Source: Bryobacterales bacterium (lineage in GTDB: Bacteria > Acidobacteriota > Terriglobia > Bryobacterales > Bryobacteraceae). Taken from it: a DNA stretch of 64,000 bases. The DNA lies in the NCBI GenBank assembly GCA_947446025.1, contig CANFEY010000004.1, positions 62,001 to 126,000 on the forward strand, written 5' to 3'. Shown in pieces: positions 24,669 through 33,909 of this stretch. Under the pieces are notes generated by a model that made no database searches, had not been told where the DNA came from, and saw only the letters and a program-made list of their open reading frames with translations. How positions within the stretch are numbered: position 1 is the stretch's first letter; the number at the start of each line of letters is the position of its first letter. Position numbers and translations under genes: made by a program.

Positions 24669-27600
24669 TCAGAATGATAGCCGCGCCGCGATTTGCGCCG
24701 TGCGGGGACCCGCCGTGGTCAAAATTTTTCCGAAGTCCGGCGAGGTAATGTTGGTGTTCGGGTTGCTGTAGTTCACGTGGTTGAATCCATTGAATGCATC
24801 CAAACGGAGCTCCAGCTTGATCGTCTCTTGAATACTGAAGACTTTATTAATGGAAGTATTGACCTGCCAGCTACCAGGACCCCGTACCATGCCGGGATTC
24901 GCGTTACCCGGACGCAGGGTGGCCGTGGTCACCGCGGAGACAGGTACGCGGACGAACTGCGTCGTGTCCAGATACTTCAATGTCTGCCGGTAATCCTGGA
25001 GTACCGGATTGCTGCGCAGCAGGTCCGGGCGGCTTTGGGTGATGCCGGAAGGCTGGGTGACCCGGAGAGGAACGCCGGTCCGAGTGGAAAGAATTCCAGA
25101 GAGCTGCCACCCTCCCAGGATGCGCCCCAAGAACCCTGTTTTCGGCCCAGGCAGCTGATACAAAACATCCATGGCGACCCGGCTGCGAGCCTCCTGTGAA
25201 AGCGGATTCCGGTCGTAGAAAGGATCAAAGAAGTCCTGCGTCACAAAGAAATCGCTATTGACGAAGTTCGAGGCCAATGAACCGCCTTGCTCGGCGTAAC
25301 CTCGGCTGTAGGTGTAGTGGAAGCCAAGCCCCAGACTGTTCACAAATCTCTTGCGCACCGAAGTCTGTAGCGCATTGTAGACCATGGTCTGTTCGCTGGT
25401 CAGGTACACGCCGCCGGGCGCGCCCAGCGCAGGATTTGGCCGCACACCTGTCTGCCGGTCAAACGCGTTTGAGAGGGGACGGCTCAGCGGGAACTTTTGA
25501 CCATCCGTCCGAATGTAGCCCGCCTCCACCATCCACGAGCCTCCCAGCGAGCGTTGCACGTTGAGCATCGTCTGGATGGTGTAGGGAGCCCGCAGGTTGG
25601 GGTCGATCAGTGAGAAGATCGCTTTCTTGCCCGCGCCGTTTGTACGGACCACGGATTGGATCTGGTCCGCATAATTTCCCCACTTCAGTCCGTTGGATGC
25701 AAGATCGGTCCGGTTGAACTGGGTTGCGGCGCCGATGAGCGGGTCGGCGATGTTGTTTTGAATCAGCGCAAGCAAGATCGGGGTGTACAGTACGCCGACG
25801 CCGCCACGGATGACGAAGTCGCTCTTCTTGTCCGCTGTCCATGCGAAGCCAAGGCGAGGTCCAACATTGCCCCAGTCAGAGGTGTAGGGTTTGTGTGGGT
25901 CCAGCGGCGCGCCGAAGTCCATTTTCCGGATATCCGTGGGCGAGGCCAGGTTCACGATCTCCGCTGGCCGGCTGGTGGTGGCTTTGAAGCTAAACGCGGG
26001 ATAGAAGTCGAAGCGCATACCCAGATTGAGAACCAAATTCTTGGTGACCCGCCAATCGTCCTGGATGAAGAATCCATAATCGTCAATGTGCGCGTCATGC
26101 GCCGGCTGGCCGGACTGTAGGTTCATCGCGTTGGGAGTGTTGGCTAAGAGATCAGCGATGGTTTGGAACGTAAAGTTGGGGTTCTGCGGATTGGTCTTGC
26201 TGCCCGCCGCGCGGCCCCAACGGAAGCCTGTCTTGATGGTGTGGCCGGAGTAGATCTTGCTGAACTTCTGCTCGAAACTCCAGGAACGTCCGCGCAAGGC
26301 CAGGACTTCCGAAGTCGGCGTGGCGAATCCGCCCGTCAGAGTGAACATGGGGACGCGCCGGGCCGGATCGGTCAGGTCGGCATCGCCGGAGCGGCGGGGG
26401 TCGAGCACCATCCAGAAATCATTCAAACGGTCCAGCGATGAGCGGTTCCAGCCAAAGCGCGACTCCGCGGTCCAATCTGCTCCCGCCCGGACGTATTGGA
26501 GGGCAACCCGGTCCTGCGCATTGAGGAAACGCTGATCATTACCCGGGCCGATGAAAATCGAAGGGTTCACTGTCTCTGGTCGCATCCGGCTAAAGGTCGC
26601 GGAAAGGTTGCCTCCAAACACCGAAGCATCGCCCTTCAGCATCAATGTGTCATCACGACGGGTGCGCGGCTTGGCGTTGCGGAAACGGCCGTAGTTCGCG
26701 TCAATGGCTTCGTTGGGCTGCGGCAGCGTGTCCATCACGATCTTCGTTTCAGGGTTGGGGAGTGCCAACAAGATCCGGTCGCGCAACTGCTGCGTGGGCA
26801 CGACTCCGTTCTGGCTAAGGCCGAACGTTTCGCGGTAGCCTTCGTAGGTTGTGAAGAAGAACACCTTGTTCTTCACAATGGGTCCTCCGAACGATCCGCC
26901 AAACTGATTGAAGCGAACCGCGGGCTTGGCCTGGGCGATCGGCAAGAAAGGATCGCGCGCCAGCAGCTTGTCGTTCTGCCAGTTTTCAAACAACGAACCA
27001 TGGAACGTATTCGTGCCGGAGCGCGTAATCATGTTGATTTGACCGCCGGCGGAACCGCCGTATTCAGAGGGCAGAATTCCCTTGTTCACCTGAACTTCGG
27101 CGACCGCTTCGATGCTCATCACGCTGATCTGGTTCTGCGCGCCATAAGAATTGAGGCCGCGTGTTTCATTGTTTGCCGTGGCGTCCGTGCCGTCCACAGT
27201 GACCAGGGTTCCGCCCTCTGCGACGCCGTTGAGCCGGATATTGCCGCCGCCCGCCAGTCCCGTCGAGGCCTCGGTGACACCGGTGCTAAGCGTCAACAAA
27301 TTAGTGACATTGCGGCGAGCAAGGGGAAGCGCCCGGATCTCCGTTGTTCCCAGCACTTCTTTTTGGGCCGAGGTTTCGGTCTGCACCAACGGCGCGTTTT
27401 CAGACACCGTGATGCTCTCCGACACCTGTCCCACTTCCAAGGTGACGTTCAGCCGCGCCACTTGGCCGGCACTCAAGTCCAATCCATCATTAATGTAAGA
27501 CTTAAACCCGGACAATCCGACCTTGATTGTGTAGCGGCCCGCCGTGAGGGCAGGCAGGGTAAACTCACCGCGTGCGTCGGTTACGATTTCTCGCACGGCA

Positions 27601-27761
27601 CCCGTGCCCTGATTCGTGGCCGTGACGTTCGCCCCGGGCGCCACGGCCTCGGTTGAATCGAGAACGAGGCCATTCAAAGTAGCGGTCGTCACCTGCGCCA
27701 TAAGCGGAGAGACGGCAGCCAGCAATAGGGCGCAAACAATCTGTCGTGTGGTAGATATCAA
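24669..27761 (-). CDS. Oar-like TonB-dependent receptor with carboxypeptidase regulatory-like domain
   Basis: A 1030-residue outer-membrane protein. Signal peptide (VCALLLAAVSPLMAQ), then a carboxypeptidase-regulatory-like beta-sandwich (TTATLNGLVLDSTEAVAPGA, about residues 24-110), a plug domain (about 120-240) and a beta-barrel ending in the aromatic IAARLSF. This architecture is abundant in Acidobacteriota and is linked to uptake or secretion of large substrates. The start is TTG 27759-27761 with GAGGG just upstream. It is first in a minus-strand row with the DUF1592, DUF1552 and cupin genes, and diverges from the ankyrin gene at 27880 across a 118-base gap. Confidence 0.88.
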   Translation of the reverse strand: MISTTRQIVCALLLAAVSPLMAQVTTATLNGLVLDSTEAVAPGANVTATNQGTGAVREIVTDARGEFTLPALTAGRYTIKVGLSGFKSYINDGLDLSAGQVARLNVTLEVGQVSESITVSENAPLVQTETSAQKEVLGTTEIRALPLARRNVTNLLTLSTGVTEASTGLAGGGNIRLNGVAEGGTLVTVDGTDATANNETRGLNSYGAQNQISVMSIEAVAEVQVNKGILPSEYGGSAGGQINMITRSGTNTFHGSLFENWQNDKLLARDPFLPIAQAKPAVRFNQFGGSFGGPIVKNKVFFFTTYEGYRETFGLSQNGVVPTQQLRDRILLALPNPETKIVMDTLPQPNEAIDANYGRFRNAKPRTRRDDTLMLKGDASVFGGNLSATFSRMRPETVNPSIFIGPGNDQRFLNAQDRVALQYVRAGADWTAESRFGWNRSSLDRLNDFWMVLDPRRSGDADLTDPARRVPMFTLTGGFATPTSEVLALRGRSWSFEQKFSKIYSGHTIKTGFRWGRAAGSKTNPQNPNFTFQTIADLLANTPNAMNLQSGQPAHDAHIDDYGFFIQDDWRVTKNLVLNLGMRFDFYPAFSFKATTSRPAEIVNLASPTDIRKMDFGAPLDPHKPYTSDWGNVGPRLGFAWTADKKSDFVIRGGVGVLYTPILLALIQNNIADPLIGAATQFNRTDLASNGLKWGNYADQIQSVVRTNGAGKKAIFSLIDPNLRAPYTIQTMLNVQRSLGGSWMVEAGYIRTDGQKFPLSRPLSNAFDRQTGVRPNPALGAPGGVYLTSEQTMVYNALQTSVRKRFVNSLGLGFHYTYSRGYAEQGGSLASNFVNSDFFVTQDFFDPFYDRNPLSQEARSRVAMDVLYQLPGPKTGFLGRILGGWQLSGILSTRTGVPLRVTQPSGITQSRPDLLRSNPVLQDYRQTLKYLDTTQFVRVPVSAVTTATLRPGNANPGMVRGPGSWQVNTSINKVFSIQETIKLELRLDAFNGFNHVNYSNPNTNITSPDFGKILTTAGPRTAQIAARLSF

Positions 27762-27853
27762 TTTTCCCTCAGAGACCCAAATGTGGAACTTTCCTAGACT
27801 CTACTTGACCAGGCGGGTGAAGTCAAGGCTGTTTGCTCAAAACCAGCATGGTA

Positions 27854-27859
27854 TATAAT
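27854..27859 (+). promoter_or_regulatory. -10 box of the second ankyrin gene
   Basis: TATAAT 20 bases before the chosen GTG start; the leader of about 13 bases would just include the GGAGG ribosome binding site. Confidence 0.45.
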
Positions 27860-27879
27860 GGCGCCGTGGAGGTGTGCCC

Positions 27880-29454
27880 GTGAAACGTCTTTCTCTCGTG
27901 CTGTTGCTGGTGGCGGGCGCTTATGCGGCTGACCTGCGGCTGATCAATGCGGTGAAGCAGCAGGATGCCAAATCCGTCCGCGCGCTGCTCACTCAAAAAG
28001 CCGACGTCAACGCCACCGAGCCCGACGGTTTCACCGCGCTCCACTGGGCCGCGCAGCACGACAATCTCGCCATCGCCGACCTGCTGCTCTCCGCCGGCGC
28101 GAAACCCTCCATCGCTAGCCGCTACAAAATCACGCCCCTGTCGCTCGCCGCCACTAACGGCAGCGCCCCCATGATCGAACGGCTCCTCAAAGCCGGCGTC
28201 GATCCCAACAGCACCTCCGAAGAAGGCCAGACCGCCCTGATGACCGCCGCGCTCACCGGCAACGTGGACGCCGTGAAAGCGCTGCTGGCCCACGGAGCCA
28301 ACGTCAACACAGCCGAGCCTCTGCAGAACCAAACCGCCCTGATGTGGGCAGCATCGGAAGGCCGCACCGGCGCCGCCGCCATGCTGGTCGAATTCGGAGC
28401 CGACGTCAAAGCCAAATCCAAGGGCGGTTTCACGCCCTTCCTATTCGCCGTCCGCAACGGCCACATCGACGACGCCACTCTGCTCCTCGATCACGGCGCC
28501 AACATCAATGACGCCGCCCCCGATACCACCACCGCCCTCAACATGGCCGTCGTGAACGCCTACTTCGAACTCGCATCCGTACTGGTCAAGCGCGGCGCGA
28601 ACCCCAACGCGCCCGACCCACGAGGTTCCGCCCTCCACACCCTGGCCTGGCTCCGCAAGCCCGGTGCCGATGGCGCGGCCGGCGTCGGCAACACGCCCCA
28701 CGGCCCGCCGCCTCCGCAAGGCAACGTGACGTCCTTCGAACTCGCCAAGACCCTGCTGGAACACGGCGCGAACCCCAACATCCGCGTCGATTGGAAGGAA
28801 AACCGCTTCGACAACGGCGGTGGAACCACACGCAACCCCCCGAACATCCAGCTGGGCCGCCACTTCCTGAGCTTCGTCGGAGCCACGCCCTTCTACATCG
28901 CCGCCTTCAACGGCGACGCTCCTTATATGAAGCTTCTAGCCGACCACGGCGCTGACCCCAAGCTAGGCACCGTGCAGAAGATCACCCCGCTGATGGCCGC
29001 CGCCGGCCTCGGCTACTGGGAAGGCGAAGCCCCTGGCCCCTTCTCCGGCTGCACCGAAGCCGAGCGCCTGGAAGCCGTCAAGCTAGCCGTCGCCCTCGGC
29101 AATGATGTCAACGCCGTGGCCAACTTCGGCGACTACGAAATCGAAGGCCCGCCCGAATACACGCTCCTCTACTACCCCTACAACATGGACGCCTTGCGCG
29201 ACAAAGTCCTAGGCGACCCCCGCTGGGACGGCAGCACCCCGTTGATCGGCGCAGTCATCTCCGCGCAGCCCTCACTGGTGCAATACCTGCTAGACCAAGG
29301 CGCCAAGCCGGACATTAGAACCAAAGCCGGTTGGACCCCGCTTTCCGTAGCCGAAGGCGTCTTCTACGCCAACGCCAAGAAGGAATTCCCCCAAGCCGCC
29401 GCCCTCCTTCGCAAAGCCCTAGCACCCCCCCGCAGCACTGAACAGCGACCGTAA
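27880..29454 (+). CDS. Exported ankyrin-repeat protein, second copy
   Basis: A 524-residue protein: signal peptide VKRLSLVLLLVAGAYAA, then about ten ankyrin repeats (DGFTALHWAAQHDNLAIADL and later copies), with a longer loop rich in Gly/Pro near residues 260-290. The start is GTG 27880 because GGAGG (27868-27872) is 7 bases upstream; a GTG at 27874 is too close. It resembles the protein at 4.0-5.4 kb and, like it, neighbours a DUF1592/DUF1552 pair, here divergently. The last codons and stop (TEQRP) are supplied by a REP-like repeat. Confidence 0.83.
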   Translation: MKRLSLVLLLVAGAYAADLRLINAVKQQDAKSVRALLTQKADVNATEPDGFTALHWAAQHDNLAIADLLLSAGAKPSIASRYKITPLSLAATNGSAPMIERLLKAGVDPNSTSEEGQTALMTAALTGNVDAVKALLAHGANVNTAEPLQNQTALMWAASEGRTGAAAMLVEFGADVKAKSKGGFTPFLFAVRNGHIDDATLLLDHGANINDAAPDTTTALNMAVVNAYFELASVLVKRGANPNAPDPRGSALHTLAWLRKPGADGAAGVGNTPHGPPPPQGNVTSFELAKTLLEHGANPNIRVDWKENRFDNGGGTTRNPPNIQLGRHFLSFVGATPFYIAAFNGDAPYMKLLADHGADPKLGTVQKITPLMAAAGLGYWEGEAPGPFSGCTEAERLEAVKLAVALGNDVNAVANFGDYEIEGPPEYTLLYYPYNMDALRDKVLGDPRWDGSTPLIGAVISAQPSLVQYLLDQGAKPDIRTKAGWTPLSVAEGVFYANAKKEFPQAAALLRKALAPPRSTEQRP

Positions 29455-29470
29455 GGGAGCGGACAGACGA
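29434..29470 (+). repeat. REP-like repeat (family A), single arm overlapping the ankyrin stop
   Basis: Carries the family core GCGACCGTAAGGGAGC, followed by GGACAGAC. It supplies the last residues and the stop codon of the ankyrin gene. Related copies are at 35031-35123, 41556-41588 and 49710-49792. Confidence 0.7.
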
Positions 29471-29489
29471 GGTAGCGCTGAGTTCCCGA

Positions 29490-29640
29490 CTTCCGTTCTG
29501 GATCGTGGGCAAACTATGCGCGAGACCGGCACCAACCAGTCGGAGTTGGCCCGCCGCTTGAACATATGCTGGACCCGAATCACACCACGCGCACTGAGAA
29601 ACTCCAGGCCGCGCTCGAAGTACTCGCTATTAGCCCTTCA
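29490..29640 (+). pseudogene. HicB-like antitoxin remnant
   Basis: One frame reads MRETGTNQSELARRLN (29516-29563), the helix-turn-helix start typical of HicB C-terminal domains. Shifting frame at 29566 gives LDPNHTTRTEKLQAALEVL, the segment that normally follows it about eight residues later. The recognition helix between them is missing. There is no HicA toxin and no HicB N-terminal domain, so only a fragment remains, squeezed between a REP-like repeat and the ABC transporter gene. Confidence 0.5.
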
Positions 29641-30388
29641 CCGCCGGCTCATCTCGCTCCACCTTGCCGTCCCGCACGTGGATAATCCGGTGCGCATGCA
29701 TTGCGATGTCGTGCTCGTGCGTCACCAGCACAATGGTGTTCCCCTGATCGTGCAGCCGCTGGAACAGCGCCATGATTTCCACGCCCGTCGCCGTATCCAG
29801 CGCGCCCGTGGGCTCATCCGCCAGCAGAATTGACGGATCATTCACCAGCGCTCGGGCAATCGCCACGCGCTGCCGCTGCCCGCCCGATAGCTCGCTCGGC
29901 TTGTGCAGCATGCGCTGCTCCAGATCCACCGCCCGCAACGCGCCCTTCGCCTTCTCCGTCCGCTGCTTCGCCGTCAGTCCCGCATAAATCAGCGGCAACT
30001 CCACATTGTGCAGCGCCGTCGCCCGAGCCAGCAGATTAAACGTCTGGAACACGAATCCGATTTCCTTGTTGCGGATGCGCGCCAGCTCATCGTCGTCCAT
30101 ATCGCTGACCAGATTCCCGTTCAGGTAATACAGCCCCGAGGACGGCGAATCCAAGCACCCGATCAGATTCATCAGCGTCGACTTACCCGACCCCGACGGA
30201 CCCATGATCGCCACGTACTCGCCCTTGCGGATCTCCACGTCCATGCCCGCCACGGCGTGAATCGTCTGGTCGCCCATCACGTAGGTCTTCATCAAATCCC
30301 ACGTGCGGATGATGACGCCTTCGCGCCGCAACTTCGTGCCCAGCTGGGCTTTCGTCAAGCTCTTGTCGAGAACCGCGGATTCTGGCAT
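29630..30388 (-). CDS. ABC transporter ATP-binding protein, MacB/LolD type
   Basis: A 252-residue ATPase from ATG 30386-30388 ([11 protein letters not shown]); an ATG 33 bases upstream lies inside the adaptor gene. Walker [10 protein letters not shown], signature LSGGQRQ, Walker [13 protein letters not shown] and the H-loop VTHEHD are intact. It belongs to the LolD/MacB group that works with FtsX-like permeases. It follows the MacA-like adaptor closely on the same strand, but no permease gene is present downstream. Confidence 0.88.
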   Translation of the reverse strand: MPESAVLDKSLTKAQLGTKLRREGVIIRTWDLMKTYVMGDQTIHAVAGMDVEIRKGEYVAIMGPSGSGKSTLMNLIGCLDSPSSGLYYLNGNLVSDMDDDELARIRNKEIGFVFQTFNLLARATALHNVELPLIYAGLTAKQRTEKAKGALRAVDLEQRMLHKPSELSGGQRQRVAIARALVNDPSILLADEPTGALDTATGVEIMALFQRLHDQGNTIVLVTHEHDIAMHAHRIIHVRDGKVERDEPAVKG

Positions 30389-30395
30389 CGCGCGG

Positions 30396-31844
30396 TTATC
30401 CCTTATTCTCCAGCTCAACACCCGTTCGATTGTCGATATTCACCTTGGTCCCCGGCCTCAGGTTGCGAATCGTCTGATAGGGACCCACCATGATCTCCGC
30501 GCCCGCCTCCAAACCTTCCGTGACTTCGATGTCGGTGGCGCCCGTAATGCCCGTCTTCACCGCCGTGAATTCCGCCAGCCCGTTCTTGACCACGAACACG
30601 CCCGTGACTTCCTCGCGGCTCACTTCCTGCGCTGCAATGTCGATTGGACCCCGGCTGTCTTTCGCCTCAACCTTGACGCCCTTCTGCGCCGCTTCCTTTG
30701 CCGCCACTTCCAGATCGCCCTTCTGCCGCACCGTCAGCGCCTGAATCGGGATCCTGATGATGTCATTCCGCGTCGCCACAGTGATCTTCGCCGTGCAGGA
30801 AAGCCCCGGTCGCACCGTATCCGGTGGATTGTCCAGCGCGATCACCACTTTGAAATCCTTGGCTTCGTTCGATGACGTATTGTTCGCCGCCACCGCGCCC
30901 GTTGACCGCAAAATCGCCGTGTTGCCGATCTCAATCACGTGCCCCGGAAACTTCTGGTCCGGCACCGCGTCAATCGTAACTTCCGTCGCCTGCCCCAGCC
31001 GCAACGTCACGATGTCGGTCTCATCCACTTTGACTTCCGCCGTGATCAGACTCATGTCCGCAATCGTCATCACTGCCGATGCAGCCGAGTTCTGCACGCC
31101 CGGCACCACCGTCTCACCGATGCGCACCGGCAGATTCGTCACGATCCCATCCAGTGGAGCAATCACATCGAACTTCGCCAGCACGTCCACCTGACGTTTC
31201 AATTGCGCCTGCGCCTGCGCCACCCGCCGCTGTGAGGAGTTGATCTGCGCCATGGTCTGCGAACGTTGGGAAACCATCTGCTTTAGCCGCAACTCCGCTT
31301 CCCGCAGCCCCGCCTGCTGTTGCTCATACTCGGCTTTCTTCTGGTCGTATTCCTGCCGCGCGATCACCTGCGCTTCCCACAGCTCCGCCACGCGGTTGAA
31401 GTTCACCCGCGATAGCTCCATCTGCGCCCGCGTCCGGGCGATGGACGCCTCTTGAATCGCCATGCTGTCGTCAGACACCCGCAGTCCGACTTCCGTGGAG
31501 GCCGCATCCGCTTCCACTGAAGCTACGTTCGCCCGCTGCGCCTCCAGGTCCGCCGCCGCCTGCACGCTTTCCACGCGCGCCACCACCTGGCCCTTTTTCA
31601 CGTACTGCCCCTCAGCCACCATCAATTCCACGATGCGCCCTTGTGCGTTCGCGGCAAGATTCGTGTAGGTGCGCGGCTTGATTTCGCCCGACGCGGTTAC
31701 CTGCGAAATCAGCGTTCCTCGCACAGCCGTTGTAGTCTGTACCGTCACTTGGCCGCTTTGCCGGTAGCGAATGCTCGCGACCACACCGCCGCCGATGGCG
31801 GCCAGTACTGTCAGTCCGATTGCTACTTTCCAACCTGTTTTCAC
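30396..31844 (-). CDS. MacA/HlyD-like periplasmic adaptor protein
   Basis: A 482-residue membrane-fusion protein with one N-terminal membrane helix ([16 protein letters not shown]), a lipoyl-like domain ([34 protein letters not shown]), a long coiled-coil hairpin (about 90-210) and beta-barrel domains. Start is GTG 31842-31844: AGAGGAG lies 7 bases upstream, and earlier starts would add an implausible prefix. A Lys/Glu-rich insert ([17 protein letters not shown]) is present near residue 390. It precedes the ABC ATPase by 7 bases, so they form the adaptor and ATPase of a MacAB-like exporter without a local permease. Confidence 0.88.
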   Translation of the reverse strand: MKTGWKVAIGLTVLAAIGGGVVASIRYRQSGQVTVQTTTAVRGTLISQVTASGEIKPRTYTNLAANAQGRIVELMVAEGQYVKKGQVVARVESVQAAADLEAQRANVASVEADAASTEVGLRVSDDSMAIQEASIARTRAQMELSRVNFNRVAELWEAQVIARQEYDQKKAEYEQQQAGLREAELRLKQMVSQRSQTMAQINSSQRRVAQAQAQLKRQVDVLAKFDVIAPLDGIVTNLPVRIGETVVPGVQNSAASAVMTIADMSLITAEVKVDETDIVTLRLGQATEVTIDAVPDQKFPGHVIEIGNTAILRSTGAVAANNTSSNEAKDFKVVIALDNPPDTVRPGLSCTAKITVATRNDIIRIPIQALTVRQKGDLEVAAKEAAQKGVKVEAKDSRGPIDIAAQEVSREEVTGVFVVKNGLAEFTAVKTGITGATDIEVTEGLEAGAEIMVGPYQTIRNLRPGTKVNIDNRTGVELENKG

Positions 31845-31886
31845 CGATACGCTCCTCTTATCCGCCGCGAACTCGTATGTAGACAA

Positions 31887-32294
31887 CGACGAACCTACCG
31901 CAGCGAAAGTTCCACTCTATGACGATGCAGTACTGACGCCAAGGGATGGGTTTTCTTTCAAAATCATCGTGGCGGGACGCCTGCTCATTAGTGTCCCACG
32001 AAAGCATTTTCCGCGGGGACACATGCACGCCGTCTGCCAGGTCCGTACTAGGAAACGTCCTGTGGGAAAAATGTTTCCGTTTCTGTCACTTTACGAATTA
32101 TGGCTTGTAACTTATTCAAAACAGACCTTTTAAAATTTCTTAACTTTCGCTTCCCCTTAGGATTAACTGTGCTATTCTAGGAGCCCGGTGAAGGACAAGG
32201 GAGCCACTCTCGGCCATGTACGCCAGTATTCCCACAGCGTGTGGAAATTGTGTGGGAAAGCTTCGTCCGCTTGCTCGTAACGAGGAGATCCGTA
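31887..32294. other. Candidate replication origin upstream of dnaA
   Basis: A 408-base non-coding stretch before dnaA. It contains an AT-rich tract at about 32090-32150 and several DnaA-box-like words: TGTGGGAAA at 32061-32069 and 32251-32259, ATTCCCACA at 32228-32236 and TGTGGAAAT at 32240-32248. These differ from TTATCCACA by about two bases but are repeated and clustered. An extended -10-like TGTGCTATTCT at 32168-32178 could drive dnaA. Confidence 0.55.
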
Positions 32295-33662
32295 GTGCAA
32301 ATGCAGTCCGATAAGGGCGCGGCGACAGCGCCTTCCACCACCGCTACGGCGTGGGAACAAATCAAGACTCAGCTCGCTGGGCAACTTGCTCCGCAGGAGT
32401 TTGAGAATTGGGTGCAGTCCACCGCCCAGCTGTCCTTTGCGGATGGCACGCTCACGGTGCAAGTCGCAGACCAGGTCAACAAAGAGTTCCTGGAGCAGGA
32501 ATATGGGGGGCAAATCGACATCCTGTCGCGTCGCTTAGGACTCGGCGTGGAGCGAATCGTCTACGTCCCCGGTGCTGCGGCGCGCTCCGAAGCGTTGCCT
32601 TCCTCCGCCCCGCGCTTTGTGGCGGAACCGGCCTTTGCCTCCATCAGCGGTCAGCTCAATCCCAAGTTCCGCTTCGAAAATTTTGTGGTCGGCTCCTGCA
32701 ACCAGTTCGCGCACGCCGCCGCGCAGGCCGTTGCCTCCAGCCCTTCCCGCACCTATAACCCGCTTTTCATCTACGGCGGTGTGGGAATGGGCAAAACCCA
32801 CCTGATGCACGCCATCGGCACAGCCCTGCTGGAGCGTTACCCCAACATCCGCGTCGTCTACACCTCCAGCGAACGCTTCATGAATGAGATGGTCAGTTGT
32901 ATTAAGGCCAATCGCAAGGAATCGTTCCGGCGTCACTATCGCTCCGCTGACGTGTTGCTGATCGACGACATTCAAATCCTCGCCGGCCGCGAAGGTACCC
33001 AGGAAGAGTTCTTCCACACGTTTAACGAACTCTACGAAAGCCAGAAACAAATCATCATCTCCAGCGACTTGCCGCCGAAAAGCATGCCCGGTTTGGTAGA
33101 ACGCCTGCGCTCCCGCTTTGAGTGGGGCCTGATGGTGGACGTTCAACCTCCCGACCTCGAAACCAAGATGGCCATCCTCGATAAAATCGCCGAGCACAAC
33201 CAGGTCCATTTACCCGAAGACGTCCGCATCTTCATCGCCACTAAGACCAAGTCCAACGTGCGCGAACTCGAAGGCGCGCTGGTGAAGTTGATCGCCTACT
33301 CCTCCATGAGTCACTCGCCCATCACGCTGACCATGGCGCAGCAAAACTTGAAGTACCTCACCTGTACCACCGAACGCCGCATCACCATGGAGAGCGTTCT
33401 ACGGGCCGTGGCGGACCACTTCAGCTTGACTCCCGCACAGGTGAAGCAGAAGTCCAACTCCCGCCAAATCACCTACCCGCGGCAGATCGCCATGTATCTT
33501 ATCAAGGATCTCACCCAGGCATCTTTGCCCGAAATCGGCCGCATGTTCGCCGGAAAACACCACACCACGGTGCTCCATTCGGTGCAGAAAATTGAGAAGC
33601 TCCGCACCGAAGACCAAGATCTCAACAGCTTGCTCCACAGCCTAATTGATAGAATCCATTAG
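32295..33662 (+). CDS. dnaA: Chromosomal replication initiator DnaA
   Basis: A 455-residue DnaA. Domain I (TAWEQIKTQLAGQLAPQEFENW), a short linker, the AAA+ domain with Walker A GGVGMGKTHL, Walker B LLIDDIQIL, and domain IV with the DNA-binding signature AGKHHTTVLHSVQKIE. It opens the origin by binding DnaA boxes. The start is taken as GTG 32295 because GAGGAG (32282-32287) is 7 bases upstream; an ATG at 32301 is also possible and a frame opening at 32241 runs through DnaA-box-like words. It is followed by dnaN and gyrB. Confidence 0.96.
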   Translation: MQMQSDKGAATAPSTTATAWEQIKTQLAGQLAPQEFENWVQSTAQLSFADGTLTVQVADQVNKEFLEQEYGGQIDILSRRLGLGVERIVYVPGAAARSEALPSSAPRFVAEPAFASISGQLNPKFRFENFVVGSCNQFAHAAAQAVASSPSRTYNPLFIYGGVGMGKTHLMHAIGTALLERYPNIRVVYTSSERFMNEMVSCIKANRKESFRRHYRSADVLLIDDIQILAGREGTQEEFFHTFNELYESQKQIIISSDLPPKSMPGLVERLRSRFEWGLMVDVQPPDLETKMAILDKIAEHNQVHLPEDVRIFIATKTKSNVRELEGALVKLIAYSSMSHSPITLTMAQQNLKYLTCTTERRITMESVLRAVADHFSLTPAQVKQKSNSRQITYPRQIAMYLIKDLTQASLPEIGRMFAGKHHTTVLHSVQKIEKLRTEDQDLNSLLHSLIDRIH

Positions 33663-33909
33663 GTTTGCTTTTGTTATCCACAGTAGGGGTTTGAAAAAGG
33701 TTGTTGGAAGCTGTGGGAGAGTCCTGAGGCTGTCCAGTTGTAGTGGAAAGTTGCACCGCCTCTTCCACAACTTTCATAGACTTAACCCCTCGGTGTTGCT
33801 ATAATTTACCAGGAAATCAACGTTTCAACAGTCCCTATGAATTGAAGTTCTATCTGTACTCTTATAATTACTTCAATACAGAAGAACTTCTTCAGGAGCA
33901 AACCTGTCC
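33663..33909. other. dnaA-dnaN intergenic region with DnaA boxes
   Basis: 247 bases without a gene. A perfect DnaA box TTATCCACA is at 33674-33682; weaker candidates are TGTGGGAGA (33712-33720) and TCTTCCACA (33761-33769). TATAAT at 33800-33805 is a likely -10 for dnaN. The region is AT-rich toward its end. Either this or the upstream side of dnaA could be the unwinding site. Confidence 0.6.
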
